Assembly (NCBI GenBank): GCA_031213475.1 | Contig: JARUPZ010000037.1 | Coordinates: forward strand, 1,054,001 to 1,118,000 | DNA from: Nereocystis luetkeana | Lineage: Eukaryota > Sar > Phaeophyceae > Laminariales > Laminariaceae | Length of the DNA: 64,000 bases | Reading direction: 5' to 3' | Shown here: one piece after another, positions 43,801 to 64,000 of the stretch | Layout: every line of letters begins with the position of its first letter | How positions within the stretch are numbered: position 1 is the first letter of the stretch | The notes under the pieces: model-generated | Told to the model about the DNA's origin: nothing | Database searches by the model: none | The model's input: the letters and a program-made list of their open reading frames with translations, nothing else | Program-made: the position numbers and the translations under genes

Positions 43801-46800
43801 AGAGGGGATGACTATGGCCATTACCGTGCGTGACAAATGACCGACGGACCGACGGAAAACGACAATCTGTGTGATTCATCATTGCCTACCCTGACGCCCA
43901 CTTTTCGCTTTTCGCCGATCCCAGGCTCAACAAGCGGCACGTCTTATTTCCTCATTTCAGGCGCACTAAATTACTGACTTCTGACAAGTTCATAGAACTA
44001 TTTTGTTTTGCGTAAAATGTGAACGCGCCAACAAAACCATCAATCGTTCCATGGCAGGCACGATACACCTGGCGTAAAGTTGGTGATGTACCTACTGTAG
44101 TACACAGTGTAGGCCTAGTTTGGGTAGGCGATGGGTCAACCTTTCACTGGTAGCCGAACAGATTATTAATATGAGCTCCTCAACATATGACGTCGACGGC
44201 AGAACTTGATTTTTAGGTCGCAAACTCGAATCTCATCATCGTCCATAACAAGCTTTTTTCAGGAAAACTTGAACTTCCCCATGCCGAACCTGAAAAATAC
44301 GCTCCGTGGGACCCAGAAATTGGAACCGCGGGGTGGTGACACGTCGACCCATATATCCGGTCTAGACCTGAGCATCACGCCGTTCCGGAAGGGAAGAGTG
44401 TAATACCGCTCACTGTAGTTTGGGTAGTAGGCGGTTGGTTAACCTTCGCTAATACTTTACAGCACATATATCGATACGGTGTCGCTAACCTGCAATATCT
44501 CGTTGGTTGCTGCATTGCTGGGTTCAAGCTGGATGTTTCAAAATCCATGGAGTATCTGCATTCGCGCAGCCCACCTATAGTGCATCGAGATCTGAAGAGC
44601 TTGAACCTTCTCTTAGCCGGCGAGGATGGCCCCGTCAAATTGTGCGATTTTGGTCTGGTCAGGTGCGCACCTATGAGGGTAGTCTTGGTTTTCGTTGAGT
44701 CACCTAATGCCCGTGCTGCAGCTCGACAAGAAAGCATGCAATGCGCTCCTGCTTAGACGAGAGCTCTAGGGCTACCAGTACCCGTTGAGGTTGTAAAGAT
44801 AAATGCCCTTGCTGACCATTCACGTTTTCCGTCTCACAGGACGACGGTAACGGCCGCTGGAACGCCTGCGTACATGGCTCCGGAGCTGTTACAGAATCGA
44901 CCTTTCAACAAAAGTATTGACGTGTACGCGTTTGGTGTGCTTTTATGGGAGGTGAGATGGAATCTCTTTTTTGTTGGCGTTAGGGCATAGTCTTGGTGCG
45001 AAGCCGCGTAGGTTCGTGCAGAATCCTGGACCTTGCCAGCCGAATCAGTACGAATGATATCATTTGCACATACCACGACACAATACAGCATGTTGGTGCA
45101 CAATTAGTTTCCACGCCCATGTTCGGTGGTCCATCCACATCGCACGGATTTTTTGTTGTGCCTGTTCGGTCGGGCCATTCGGCCCTCTCAAAGAAAAGGG
45201 GACCCAACTACGGTACTGCAGGGAGGTACATCAACTTTCATCAACTCATAACCACGTATTTATTATGCTTATTTTTGGTGCTTAGTTTTTATCACGTCAG
45301 GTGATATATTGTTGTTGCTTGTTGATTGTATATCAATTAATCGCGATTAGTTGATCATTGACCTTAATCGTGATTAACTGGTTATTTTTTTATAAAAATA
45401 AGGCGTTTTATGACGTAACCGTGCAAAAATGTGCCCGCGGTGCAACAAAAATATATTTTGTCACCAGCAATTTCTTCATAGGCGAACTTGTCTTTACGAA
45501 GACATACAATCGTCTGGGCGGGGAAAGGGTTGGAGATATTATTTTGCTTCATAAAAGCATGAAGCACAAAGTATGGCAGAACGCGATACTGCCTTATGTT
45601 GGGATACTACATAGGGTTTCTTGTAACTACTGCTTGCAGTGCGGTTAAGGATACGGTATGGTGAATCTGGCATGCACGCCATTCGTGGATCGTTAGCACG
45701 CGAATACTGGCAACTAGCTGGTGGCAACATAATACCAGGTATGTACTAAGCAGGGCGTTGATACTTCCGACGCCCTGCTTTAAGTGGATCAATGTTGTTG
45801 TTGCACGTATTACCGTCACATTGTACAGTACGCTACACTTGAGAAAACGCGGGCGGCGGGCATGAGCGCAACAAAGTCCTATTCGCGCAGCTGGCGCCGG
45901 AGTTTGTGAAAGAAACGGTTGGAAACCATCAGCAATCATGACTTTTAAGTCTCACCATCGTGTAGTTGATTGAGTTTATTCCAATCAACTACTAAGCATA
46001 ATAATTATGTCGACCCGATTTGAACAAATTAATCAACCATCAAACCAACACCGATTTTCTTTTGATATACGTACACCCCTACTTCAAGTCCACTAGTTGT
46101 TCTTCCTCTTCCAAGAGAACTGTTTTTATCTGGCCGCATTGAATCTATTCGCTTTCCAGAACCAATTAACACCGATTCATCTTGAAAATCATGCAGTATT
46201 CCGTTCGGTTCGTTCCCATGCTCTTTGGAGGGGGTTTGGACACGCCCTAAGCGTACATACATACGTAGCATTAAGTTCTTCTGGACTCTCAAGCCTTTCA
46301 AGCATAGTTAGCGCGATGCAATACCGTCTCCTTGTATTCCTGGTAAGCATGGTGACATCCCATCGTTCCATGTCAGTCTTGGGGGCACAACGTCGATAGT
46401 TGCCTCGTATGCAAAGAATTTCCCACTACCGTCGCCGATGGTCAAACCTCTCCCGTCCCTCCATTCCGAGGCGCTTGGGCGCGGCAGTCTTGATCAAAAC
46501 GGACCATTGCGCGGTTCAGGCAGGTGTCTATCGTGCTCAACCGTAGAGTTGTCTTAGTTGCGGGTGGTCAGCTCTTTTTGCGAGCAGGTTGCGGCCCTCG
46601 CGAAAGAATGACTACTGCCTTTGGCCCATTGCCGAGCGTAAGGCGCGCTTCGATATGCCGGTATCGCTATGTAAAGCCGTCTTTCCTTGTTCCCATGTAC
46701 GACGCACCAGGTATTTTCCCGTGAAATTCCGTTCAGCGGATACGAAGCCGCAGATATTCGTGAAGCGGTCGTTGCCGGTGGAAGGCCTAAGGTGAGTTGT

Positions 46801-47131
46801 TACCCAAGCCAACATCTGGCATTTTCGCAAGTATTTGGGAATACCAGAGGTATGAGTAGGTATTCCATTATTTTGCCGAGTGTGTCATTGCCGCACCAAG
46901 GAACGTTTTTGTCTTCCTACGCTTCAGGTGCCTCGAGGTGACTGTCCTGCCGAAATAGGGCGATTGATGTGTCGCTGCTGGAGCGAGAGTCCTCCAGAAC
47001 GGCCTGCCTTTAATGAAATAGAAGCTATGCTAGAAGACCTACTGCGGTCGACGCCTGCGACAAGAGAATTGGAGGTACGTCGAGCTTGTTATATGACAGT
47101 GTGCATAAGGTACACACACTGGCTCAAGTGA
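34883..47131 (+). CDS. TKL-family protein kinase
   Basis: Seven exons join in frame: 34883-35068, 43256-43317, 43547-43700, 44529-44662, 44840-44951, 46711-46791 and 46928 to a stop at 47131 (a donor at 47075 could lead to a further exon). The product is about 310 residues, nearly all kinase domain: glycine loop GGGSVG (40-45), Lys60 in VALKTL, helix C in [21 protein letters not shown] with Asp155 and Asn160, DFG at 174-176, APE ending at 194 and a typical C-lobe ([10 protein letters not shown], then [14 protein letters not shown]). HRDLKSLN and GTPAYMAPE are tyrosine-kinase-like (RAF/MLK-type) signatures, so Ser/Thr specificity is expected. The first intron is 8.2 kb and TE-filled; the fifth also contains a TIR element. 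Confidence 0.9.
35251..36169. mobile_element. TIR-bounded element in TKL intron 1
   Basis: The left end GGTGTTTGCGAAGTTCCGAT and the reverse complement of the right end (GGGGGTTTGCGAAATAATCGAT) agree over about 27 bp with few mismatches, continuing into ATTATGGTT. No clear target duplication; TA is possible. No transposase ORF. Confidence 0.55.
36345..36850. mobile_element. Partial Harbinger-like MITE, reverse copy
   Basis: Reverse-complement match to the left two-thirds of the MITE at 12706-13488, including the inner motifs CGTCTCTTCGC and CACATCTGAAAATGC and the terminus ATAGGAAACAGCC at 36838-36850. The other terminus is missing. It lies in TKL intron 1. Confidence 0.65.
37278..37823 (-). 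pseudogene. Degenerate gag-like ORF with in-frame stop
   Basis: Two minus-strand ORFs are in the same frame, separated by one TAG (37515-37517). The upstream part ([39 protein letters not shown]) is charged and Trp-containing in the manner of retrotransposon gag regions. The downstream part becomes basic and Gly-rich. No zinc knuckle, protease or RT follows. It could equally be a host-derived pseudogene. It lies in TKL intron 1. Confidence 0.3.
39553..39702. repeat. (CCCA)n tracts
   Basis: Two CCCA-rich runs (about 39568-39605 and 39656-39700), the second ending CGCCCGCCCGCCC. The minus strand carries at least four successive GGG runs spaced by one base, a strong G-quadruplex pattern. Confidence 0.85.
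39841..39915 (-). repeat. tRNA-Cys-like sequence, SINE head or tRNA pseudogene
   Basis: The minus strand reads ATGGTAGAGCGCTCGACTGC then, later, GTGGGTTCAAATTCCACC. The D-arm, the GACTGCAG anticodon region (GCA) and the T-arm resemble tRNA-Cys. The acceptor stem does not pair and the anticodon 3' stem is disrupted, so a functional tRNA is unlikely. Confidence 0.55.
40051..40115 (-). repeat. Second tRNA-Cys-like sequence
   Basis: The minus strand reads GCGGCAGAGCGGTCGATTGC, then CAGAAGCGTTTGTTCGAAGC. It is homologous to 39841-39915 and has similar ATACAACTA-rich flanks, suggesting a tandem SINE-like unit of about 210 bp. The T-arm is imperfect. Confidence 0.5.
41317..41399. repeat. 30-bp tandem repeat, about 2.8 units
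   Basis: Units begin at 41317, 41347 and 41377. Each has AGTAAAGTAATG and TCATTTACTTGAG, so the unit contains an imperfect inverted repeat (AGTAAA...TTTACT). Confidence 0.95.
42088..43255. other. 3' part of TKL intron 1
   Basis: It contains an ACTAT microsatellite (about 42137-42177), one TACCAGGTA at about 42939, and no exon-like sequence before the acceptor GGTACAG at 43249-43255. Confidence 0.5.
44983..46247. mobile_element. Harbinger-like TIR element in TKL intron 5, interrupted
   Basis: The outer parts (44983-45230 and 46090-46247) match the MITE at 56118-56536, including GTGCAGAATCCT and CCGTTCGGTTCGTTCCCATG, with ends GGGCATAGTCTTGG and GGACACGCCC. It is flanked by TTA on the left (44980-44982) and TAA on the right. 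About 850 bp of unrelated sequence interrupts it, including ATTAATCGCGATTAGTTGATC near 45340. It begins about 30 bp after the splice donor of exon 5. Confidence 0.65.
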
Positions 47132-47752
47132 CGTCAGGGTATAACCACAAGCCAGTCCGCGAATACAAAGCTACGAGTATAACAAGTGTATTTGCCCGAG
47201 TGCCGACCTGCAAATTCTCCAGAGTCGTGTTCAAACGCGTGGGTGATCACTCAGCTCAGGGCCAGCATCGCTGAATCAGTCGAGCGGAACTGTCGCCAAG
47301 ATGGCGCTCATGAGAAAGACACAAATTGCTTGGGCTAATACCGAAAAATACCGAAAGTTCGGGAAAATACTGAAAAAAAAGTGAAAAACGGTCCTCATTA
47401 AGATTGACCCTTAGTTGATACCAGGTAGTACTCTAGTGACCGCTGAGACAGAGTGGTCGCTGTGCGATGTTCTACTGCAGCTATCACCAGTATATATGTT
47501 ATGTTTTTATCCTCCGGCGGATTGGTTGAAATAAAGTTTAAGCTCACCACACTTCCACGTTCAAATTTATCAGTACGTATCCGATATACCGGCCGCATGA
47601 TCCATGCGTACCCAGCAGGTACAGTAGTAAAATTGTAGATGTACCGAGGATGCCCCCTGGCGACCACAGAGGTGAGCATGACACACTAACAGCTAATCGC
47701 AGCATAGTACTCCGCCATGGTTCTTCGCTTGTTACTTCTCCATTGTAATATC
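47132..47752. other. Between TKL stop and the hAT-like element
   Basis: ORFs of 60-93 codons overlap on both strands (47398-47679 minus, 47453-47638 plus), with no recognisable motif. One TACCAGGTA lies at about 47418. Confidence 0.35.
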
Positions 47753-48431
47753 CAGGGCTTTTCTCGGGTCAGGTCAAATCTCACGAAAAATTTGAGGTGT
47801 GTTGCTTTGACCCGACCCGCGAGATTTGAAAAATTCCTGACCCGACCCGCGAGATTTTGAAAACTCCTGACCCGACCCGCCACCTTTCGATTGACCCGTG
47901 GGACACGGGTTTCATGCGGGTCGGGTCACCTTGACCCACGAGTCTCTTTATATTGACCCGACCCGCGGGTCCGGCGCGTGGGTCGACACTTCAAATACAA
48001 TTTAATACTCATTGTTATGCCCCGCAGCGATATGCGGCCTGGCTGTAGTGGGTATGGATGGATGCGGGCATGCGCATATGCATTTGGCGATGTTTTAAAG
48101 TTTGAATATTATACCAAAGGAGTATTATTGAGTATTAGTACGAGAGAAGCCCTTGGGTAAGAGAGCGGGAAGTGTTTCAAGTGACGGATCCGCGAGCCGG
48201 ATGCGCGGGTCAGAAAAAAACAACTTTCGGGTCATGCTGGCCCCACCCGCGAGTGACCCGTTTTTCGCGGGTCATAACCTGGCCCGACCCGTGAGCTTTT
48301 CATCTCCTCTCGACCCGACCTGACCCGCGAGATTTGAAAGCCTCTTGACCCGACCCGACCCGTTAGAGTTTAAATACCTCCTGACCCGGCCCGTAACGTT
48401 TTGAACAACCCTTGGCCCGCGAAAAGCCCTG
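47753..48431. mobile_element. hAT-like non-autonomous transposon
   Basis: The ends are CAGGGCTTTTCTCGGGTC and, in reverse complement, CAGGGCTTTTCGCGGGCC. It is flanked by a perfect 8-bp target duplication, GTAATATC (47745-47752 and 48432-48439). Both halves carry many subterminal GACCCGACCCGCGAG repeats. CAGGG termini plus an 8-bp duplication are standard for hAT. No transposase is present, so mobilisation in trans is inferred. Confidence 0.9.
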
Positions 48432-49717
48432 GTAATATCAAACTGCACTGTAGAGCTGCGTACGAACGAGGTGTGTTGATATGTGTTACTCAACTCTGGA
48501 CCCCTTGTCGTATGTCGACCAACTGCCCTTAATATCTGCGCGTGTTCAGGGAATGGAGACCGCTGCTGGCGACTGCCTCGACGATTTGCTCCGGAAATAG
48601 GAGGGAGGGGTTAGCTTGTGTAAAAAAAGAGATGCAGATACGCGCCCATGGCTTTCGCGACTTCGACAAGTATATGGGCATTTTACCTGTATCCCTGGCT
48701 ATAATTTACGTTTGCAGCAATCATTTCAGTTCAAGTAGGCATTCCCTGGTGCCTAAACGTGCGTGGTTGGGTGATCTTGACACCTTTTGTACCACGTCCT
48801 TGGTCCTTTCGCGTATGAGCGTTGTGCCCCTCTGCCGACGACTTCCACTTCATCACCATACTACTTGCAGATCGCAAGAATTGCTGCACTGCTGTGTGCT
48901 GTTCAGTGGTTAAAAGGAGAAGAGTTGAAAACCGTAATTGTAACCTGCTCTGTGTGGGGGTTTCTTCCTACTGCTGTTGCCTGCCCAAGTAGCTCTTGCA
49001 AAACAAACTTCGACGTCATCAGCCTACGCAACGGGCAACGGTACTATTAATACCTGGTACCTGCTAAACTCGTTGTTTGGTTGCTCCAGGCCGTGTCATA
49101 GTTTCATGAAGCTTCCCACAACACTTGGTGGGTTCCTACAAATACTATAATACTAGAAATATATTGCAGGTCCGACATTGTAAAATTTCGTCTGACACTG
49201 ATATGCTGTACACACAGACCCGGCAACGCACCAGTTATATTTGGACCTGCATCGCACAGATGATCAGGATCCATGGGTACTGTAGCGCTAAGAAATACGC
49301 TTTGTCTATTTTGCCCCTTGGTCCGTCACACAAAACAGCGATCAATACCAGGGACAGCCGTGTAACACGTTCTCCACGAATGCGCGTGTCCAACTCGTGT
49401 AGCTGAGCCTTCGGAAGAGCCAAAAACGCCCCCCTTAGTCTTCCAACAACCAACTACGTAGAGGCTAAGGAGCGACGATCCGAATCCCTCTCGATGCGTA
49501 CGTAATCAAGTTCTTGGTGCCTTGGTGACAAATGAATCACGAGAGCTCCATTTCGTCACCTACATGAGGGAAGAAATGCAGAACAACAAGATCCCACAAA
49601 TGCCCCCAGGCCCAAGACAGGCCATCGCAGTTATCTCCGTTGAACATGACGTTCGCGGCGATTTGGCGTTTGGAGCGCAGTGCGCATAAACGTAATGATG
49701 CAGCATCCTCGATGGCA
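48432..49717. other. 3' flank of MCM3
   Basis: No confident gene. A 73-residue minus-strand ORF at 49235-49453 (RLRGAFLALPKAQLHELDTR and following) has a coding-like composition and might be an exon of another gene or a UTR artefact. One TACCTGGTA lies beside an ATTAAT palindrome near 49045. Confidence 0.3.
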
Positions 49718-61339
<11,622 letters not shown>

Positions 61340-61740
61340 TGTGGTGAGTTTCCCTGTGGGCTGTTTTTCGCAGAGACAAGGTAAAATGTAAACGCTTAAA
61401 ACAGGGAGGTGCCGGAGTGCTTGGTACCCTAGGTTTCTGTGTCAACTGCTACACGGCCTTCTGTTATGGCGTTGTCCGCAGACAACAGACAGTCAAAGCT
61501 AGGACTGCTTTACACGGTTGATGTATTGGTGAACGCACGCACGGTCTCACGGTGGATGTCGAAGAAGAGGCAGAGAGAGTCTACGCCTTCCATTACTTTG
61601 GAAACCCTTTCTCTTCGAAAAAAGAAAAAAGAGAAAAGAAAAACGAAAAAGTAACGGCTGGCCCATGGCAATGACGAATGACGAGATGACGCGAGACTGC
61701 TGTCCCGGAATGAATAACGGTCACACCCGTACAGGTATAT

Positions 61741-62070
61741 TCCCCGGTGGCTTGGTAGGTGGTCCGCGTGTCTATCAAGATCAATTTCGTGGGTTCAAGT
61801 CGCACCGAGTGCATGCTCGTAGGGACTTTTTCTTGCATAAGGAAATTGATTGGCGGAAAGCACGAGAGCGTGAGTAAGTTACATTCGATGAAAATCGACG
61901 AGCAGTGGGAATGCTGAATGAACCCTATATAGTATGCGCGACAAACAATAAAGGCACGTAGCGGGGGGGGAGAAGGGTAGACACCTGTGACCATGGCTTG
62001 TCCAGAAGTTTGTCGAGGGTGAAACCTCCTACGAGCTAGGCTGGAAAGTAAAAGTGATGATAAAAAAAAA
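61741..62070 (+). mobile_element. tRNA-Asp-headed SINE with A-tail
   Basis: Head CCCCGGTGGCTTGGTAGG, B box GGGTTCAAGTCGCACCG, full core, end GGAAAGTAAAAGTGATGAT and an A9 tail. It lies about 400 bp upstream of the MCM3 start, on the opposite strand. Confidence 0.9.
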
Positions 62071-62469
62071 GTATACCAGAGTATACCAGATAGTATCCAT
62101 ACGTAAAATGACACAAAACTATTAATAACTGTTTTGTATGTATTAATAGTAGCAGTAGTATTAATAGTAGGAGCATCATAGCAAGCAGTAGACAGACGAT
62201 TCGAGTCTTCACCTTCACAACTACTGTATACAGCCTCTGCAAGTATGAATATCTTTGCGTTCTCCTACTCTACAGCAGCATAACAACGACGATCTCGTTC
62301 TGTCTGGTACTCTGACAGCCTCTCCTCTGCATGCAGTCTACGGCGGGGTCGTTATGTCGTAAGTCGTGTGTGGGCTGTTTTACACGCCCGTCGTCCCTAT
62401 AATATATGGTCGCATGTGGGCATTTCGTTTGTATGATGTACCTCGTATAATACCACCACCAGTAGAGCC

Positions 62470-62798
62470 GGCGTCCCCGGTGGCTTGGTAGGTGGTCCGC
62501 GTGCCTGTCAAGATCAATTTCGTGGGTTCAAGTCTCACCGAGAGTGCATGCTCGTATATACGAGTAGGGGCTTCTTCTTGCATAAAAAAAAGCGCGAGAG
62601 CGTGAGTTATATAGCTACTTTCGATGAAAATCGACGAGCAGTGGGAACGCTGAACCCTATGCGCGACAAGAAAATAAAGGCACGTACAGGGGGGGAGAAG
62701 GGTATAGGCACCCGTGACCACACGGTTTGTCCAGAAGCACGTTGAGGGTAAAACCTCCATCCACGAGTTATAGGCTGGAAAGTAAAAGTGATGATTAG

Positions 62799-62814
<16 letters not shown>
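62470..62814 (+). mobile_element. tRNA-Asp-headed SINE with long A-tail
   Basis: The clearest copy: GGCGTCCCCGGTGGCTTGG head, a GCCTGTCAAG anticodon arm with GTC intact, B box GGGTTCAAGTCTCACCG, the end AAAGTAAAAGTGATGATTAG and an A16-type tail followed by (AC)n. The tail length suggests recent insertion. Confidence 0.92.
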
Positions 62815-62831
<17 letters not shown>

Positions 62832-62928
62832 GCACATAAGACCCGAGCGCATTGATATACGCGCTGCGAGCGCGTATAGCTAGGTAACAGCCGGCACACG
62901 ATGGATTGTGATACACATAATATATATT

Positions 62929-63605
62929 GCACCCGGTCGAAAAGAAGGAAAGAAAAAATCGTACAGAAGAGCTTCTCTCTCAGCCTCGTACTCCGCCCGC
63001 CCCTCTCGCGACCACCTCGCTACCGATTCGGTCCGGGTAAAGCTTTTATCGCTCTCTGCCACAATCAGCCCCGTCGCCCGCCCCGCGTGAAGCCCGGTGC
63101 TCACCGTGGCCGTCGTTCGCCAGCTCGATAACGTTGGTGTTCAAACTGCACACCTCCCTCTTTCAACTTCAGCGTGGTCGCAAAAATAAGCACCGCTTGA
63201 ATATTATCTTGCCGTCCCGAACGACCTTTATAAACTCGTACATACTCTATCAACAATCATAAATCGAAGCCAGACAAAGCCCGTTCATGCATCCCTCGTG
63301 TCTCGAGGCACACGCGACGCCTAGGCACGAAAGCGGCGACCGCGCTCCTTGCAACCCCCTCTCTACCCGCCAGCACCCGCTGGCACCCGCGACGGTGCCG
63401 GGTCCTCCCGCGATGCCGTGCTCGGAGAACACGCACGCACACGAAACGAAAGAAGAAAAAAGGAAGAAACGGCCGAGAAAACAAAGAACTGCTGGAAAGG
63501 TCCGGCAAGTAATGAAAGGAGGCGGTTTGGAAGTGGGAGCGCTGAGAGGCCAGGGATGCACCAACCGAGCACGCTCAGGGGTTGTGATCTAAGTATGTAG
63601 TTCTA
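62929..63605. repeat. Single dispersed copy of the 629-bp repeat
   Basis: It runs from CACCCGGTCGAAAAGAAGG to CTAAGTATGTAGTTCTATAT, homologous to the last unit of the 5610-8205 array, with a short deletion near 63475. Confidence 0.85.
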
Positions 63606-63804
63606 TATATATATATATAATTCATCCGTCCGGTGATATCTACCAGGTATATACATAATACAACATCACCCTTTACACTAAAATAAAGCCTCGCATGCAG
63701 GAAGCACCTCAGCTTGCCTGACCTACGTACTGCAACTATTATAGCAAAATGTATAGTATTAAATAATACGAGTATCAGGGTAGTTGTTTTACTGTACAGT
63801 ACGC

Positions 63805-64000
63805 CGGCGTCCCCGGTGGCTTGGTAGCAAGTGGTCCGCGTGCCTATCAAGATCAATTTCGCGGGTTCAAGTCTCATCGAGTGCATGCTCGTAGGGGCTT
63901 TTTCGTGCATATAAAAAATGGTTATTAATAGTGGCAATCGCGAGAGCGTGAGTTACCTAAATTCGGTGAAAATCGACGAGCAGTGGGAATGCTGAACCCT
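63805..64000 (+). mobile_element. tRNA-Asp-headed SINE, cut by the window end
   Basis: Head GGCGTCCCCGGTGGCTTGG, with a small insertion in the D-arm, and B box GGGTTCAAGTCTCATCG. The core continues to the end of the window. An ATTAATAG palindrome is inserted near 63924. Confidence 0.85.

Noticed and set aside
61593..62114. 173-residue minus-strand ORF
   Set aside because: It is antisense to a SINE with a clear tRNA-like head and A-tail; the reading frame is incidental.
62470..62545. Functional tRNA-Asp gene
   Set aside because: A and B boxes and the anticodon arm are visible, but the acceptor stem is lost and the sequence continues into the SINE core in every copy.

Overview
The window is nuclear DNA from an intron-rich eukaryote. 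Five protein-coding loci can be rebuilt from exons that join in frame across GT-AG introns, and the rest is mostly repeats and transposable-element (TE) remnants. The gene content, the kinase styles (a TKL kinase and a PDK1-like kinase with an F-G-D catalytic loop), the introns and the repeat load suggest a large-genome photosynthetic stramenopile such as a brown alga. This is inference; no marker gene in the window settles it.

Layout. 1-18 kb is almost gene-free. It holds a short ORF at the left edge, a tRNA-headed SINE, a 629-bp tandem array (5.6-8.2 kb), and two 3.2-3.6 kb direct repeats (8.2-11.4 and 14.2-17.8 kb). Between the direct repeats sits a 2.75-kb TIR element packed with short TAACA...TGTTA palindromes, itself carrying a Harbinger-like MITE. 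18.8-23 kb holds a plus-strand multi-exon gene of unknown function. 23.8-27.3 kb is a minus-strand PDK1-like protein kinase, and 27.5-34.4 kb is a minus-strand PP2A B56-type regulatory subunit with a 4.9-kb repeat-filled intron. 34.9-47.1 kb is a plus-strand TKL kinase, head-to-head with the B56 gene, with an 8.2-kb first intron full of TEs. 49.7-61.3 kb is a complete 17-exon minus-strand MCM3. 61.7-64 kb holds three SINE copies and one more copy of the 629-bp repeat.

Functions. MCM3 is a subunit of the MCM2-7 replicative helicase. The B56 subunit targets PP2A phosphatase. The two kinases are signalling enzymes. There is no operon-like logic, only ordinary eukaryotic neighbours; the closest coupling is the roughly 480-bp divergent gap between B56 and the TKL kinase.

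The most unusual content is in the repeats. A 9-bp palindrome, TACC(A/T)GGTA, occurs about 28 times where about 0.5 is expected. A palindrome-array transposon has a perfect 8-bp target duplication. A SINE family shares one core but carries different tRNA-like heads. Several insertions can be dated or proven because an empty copy of the target lies in the same window.
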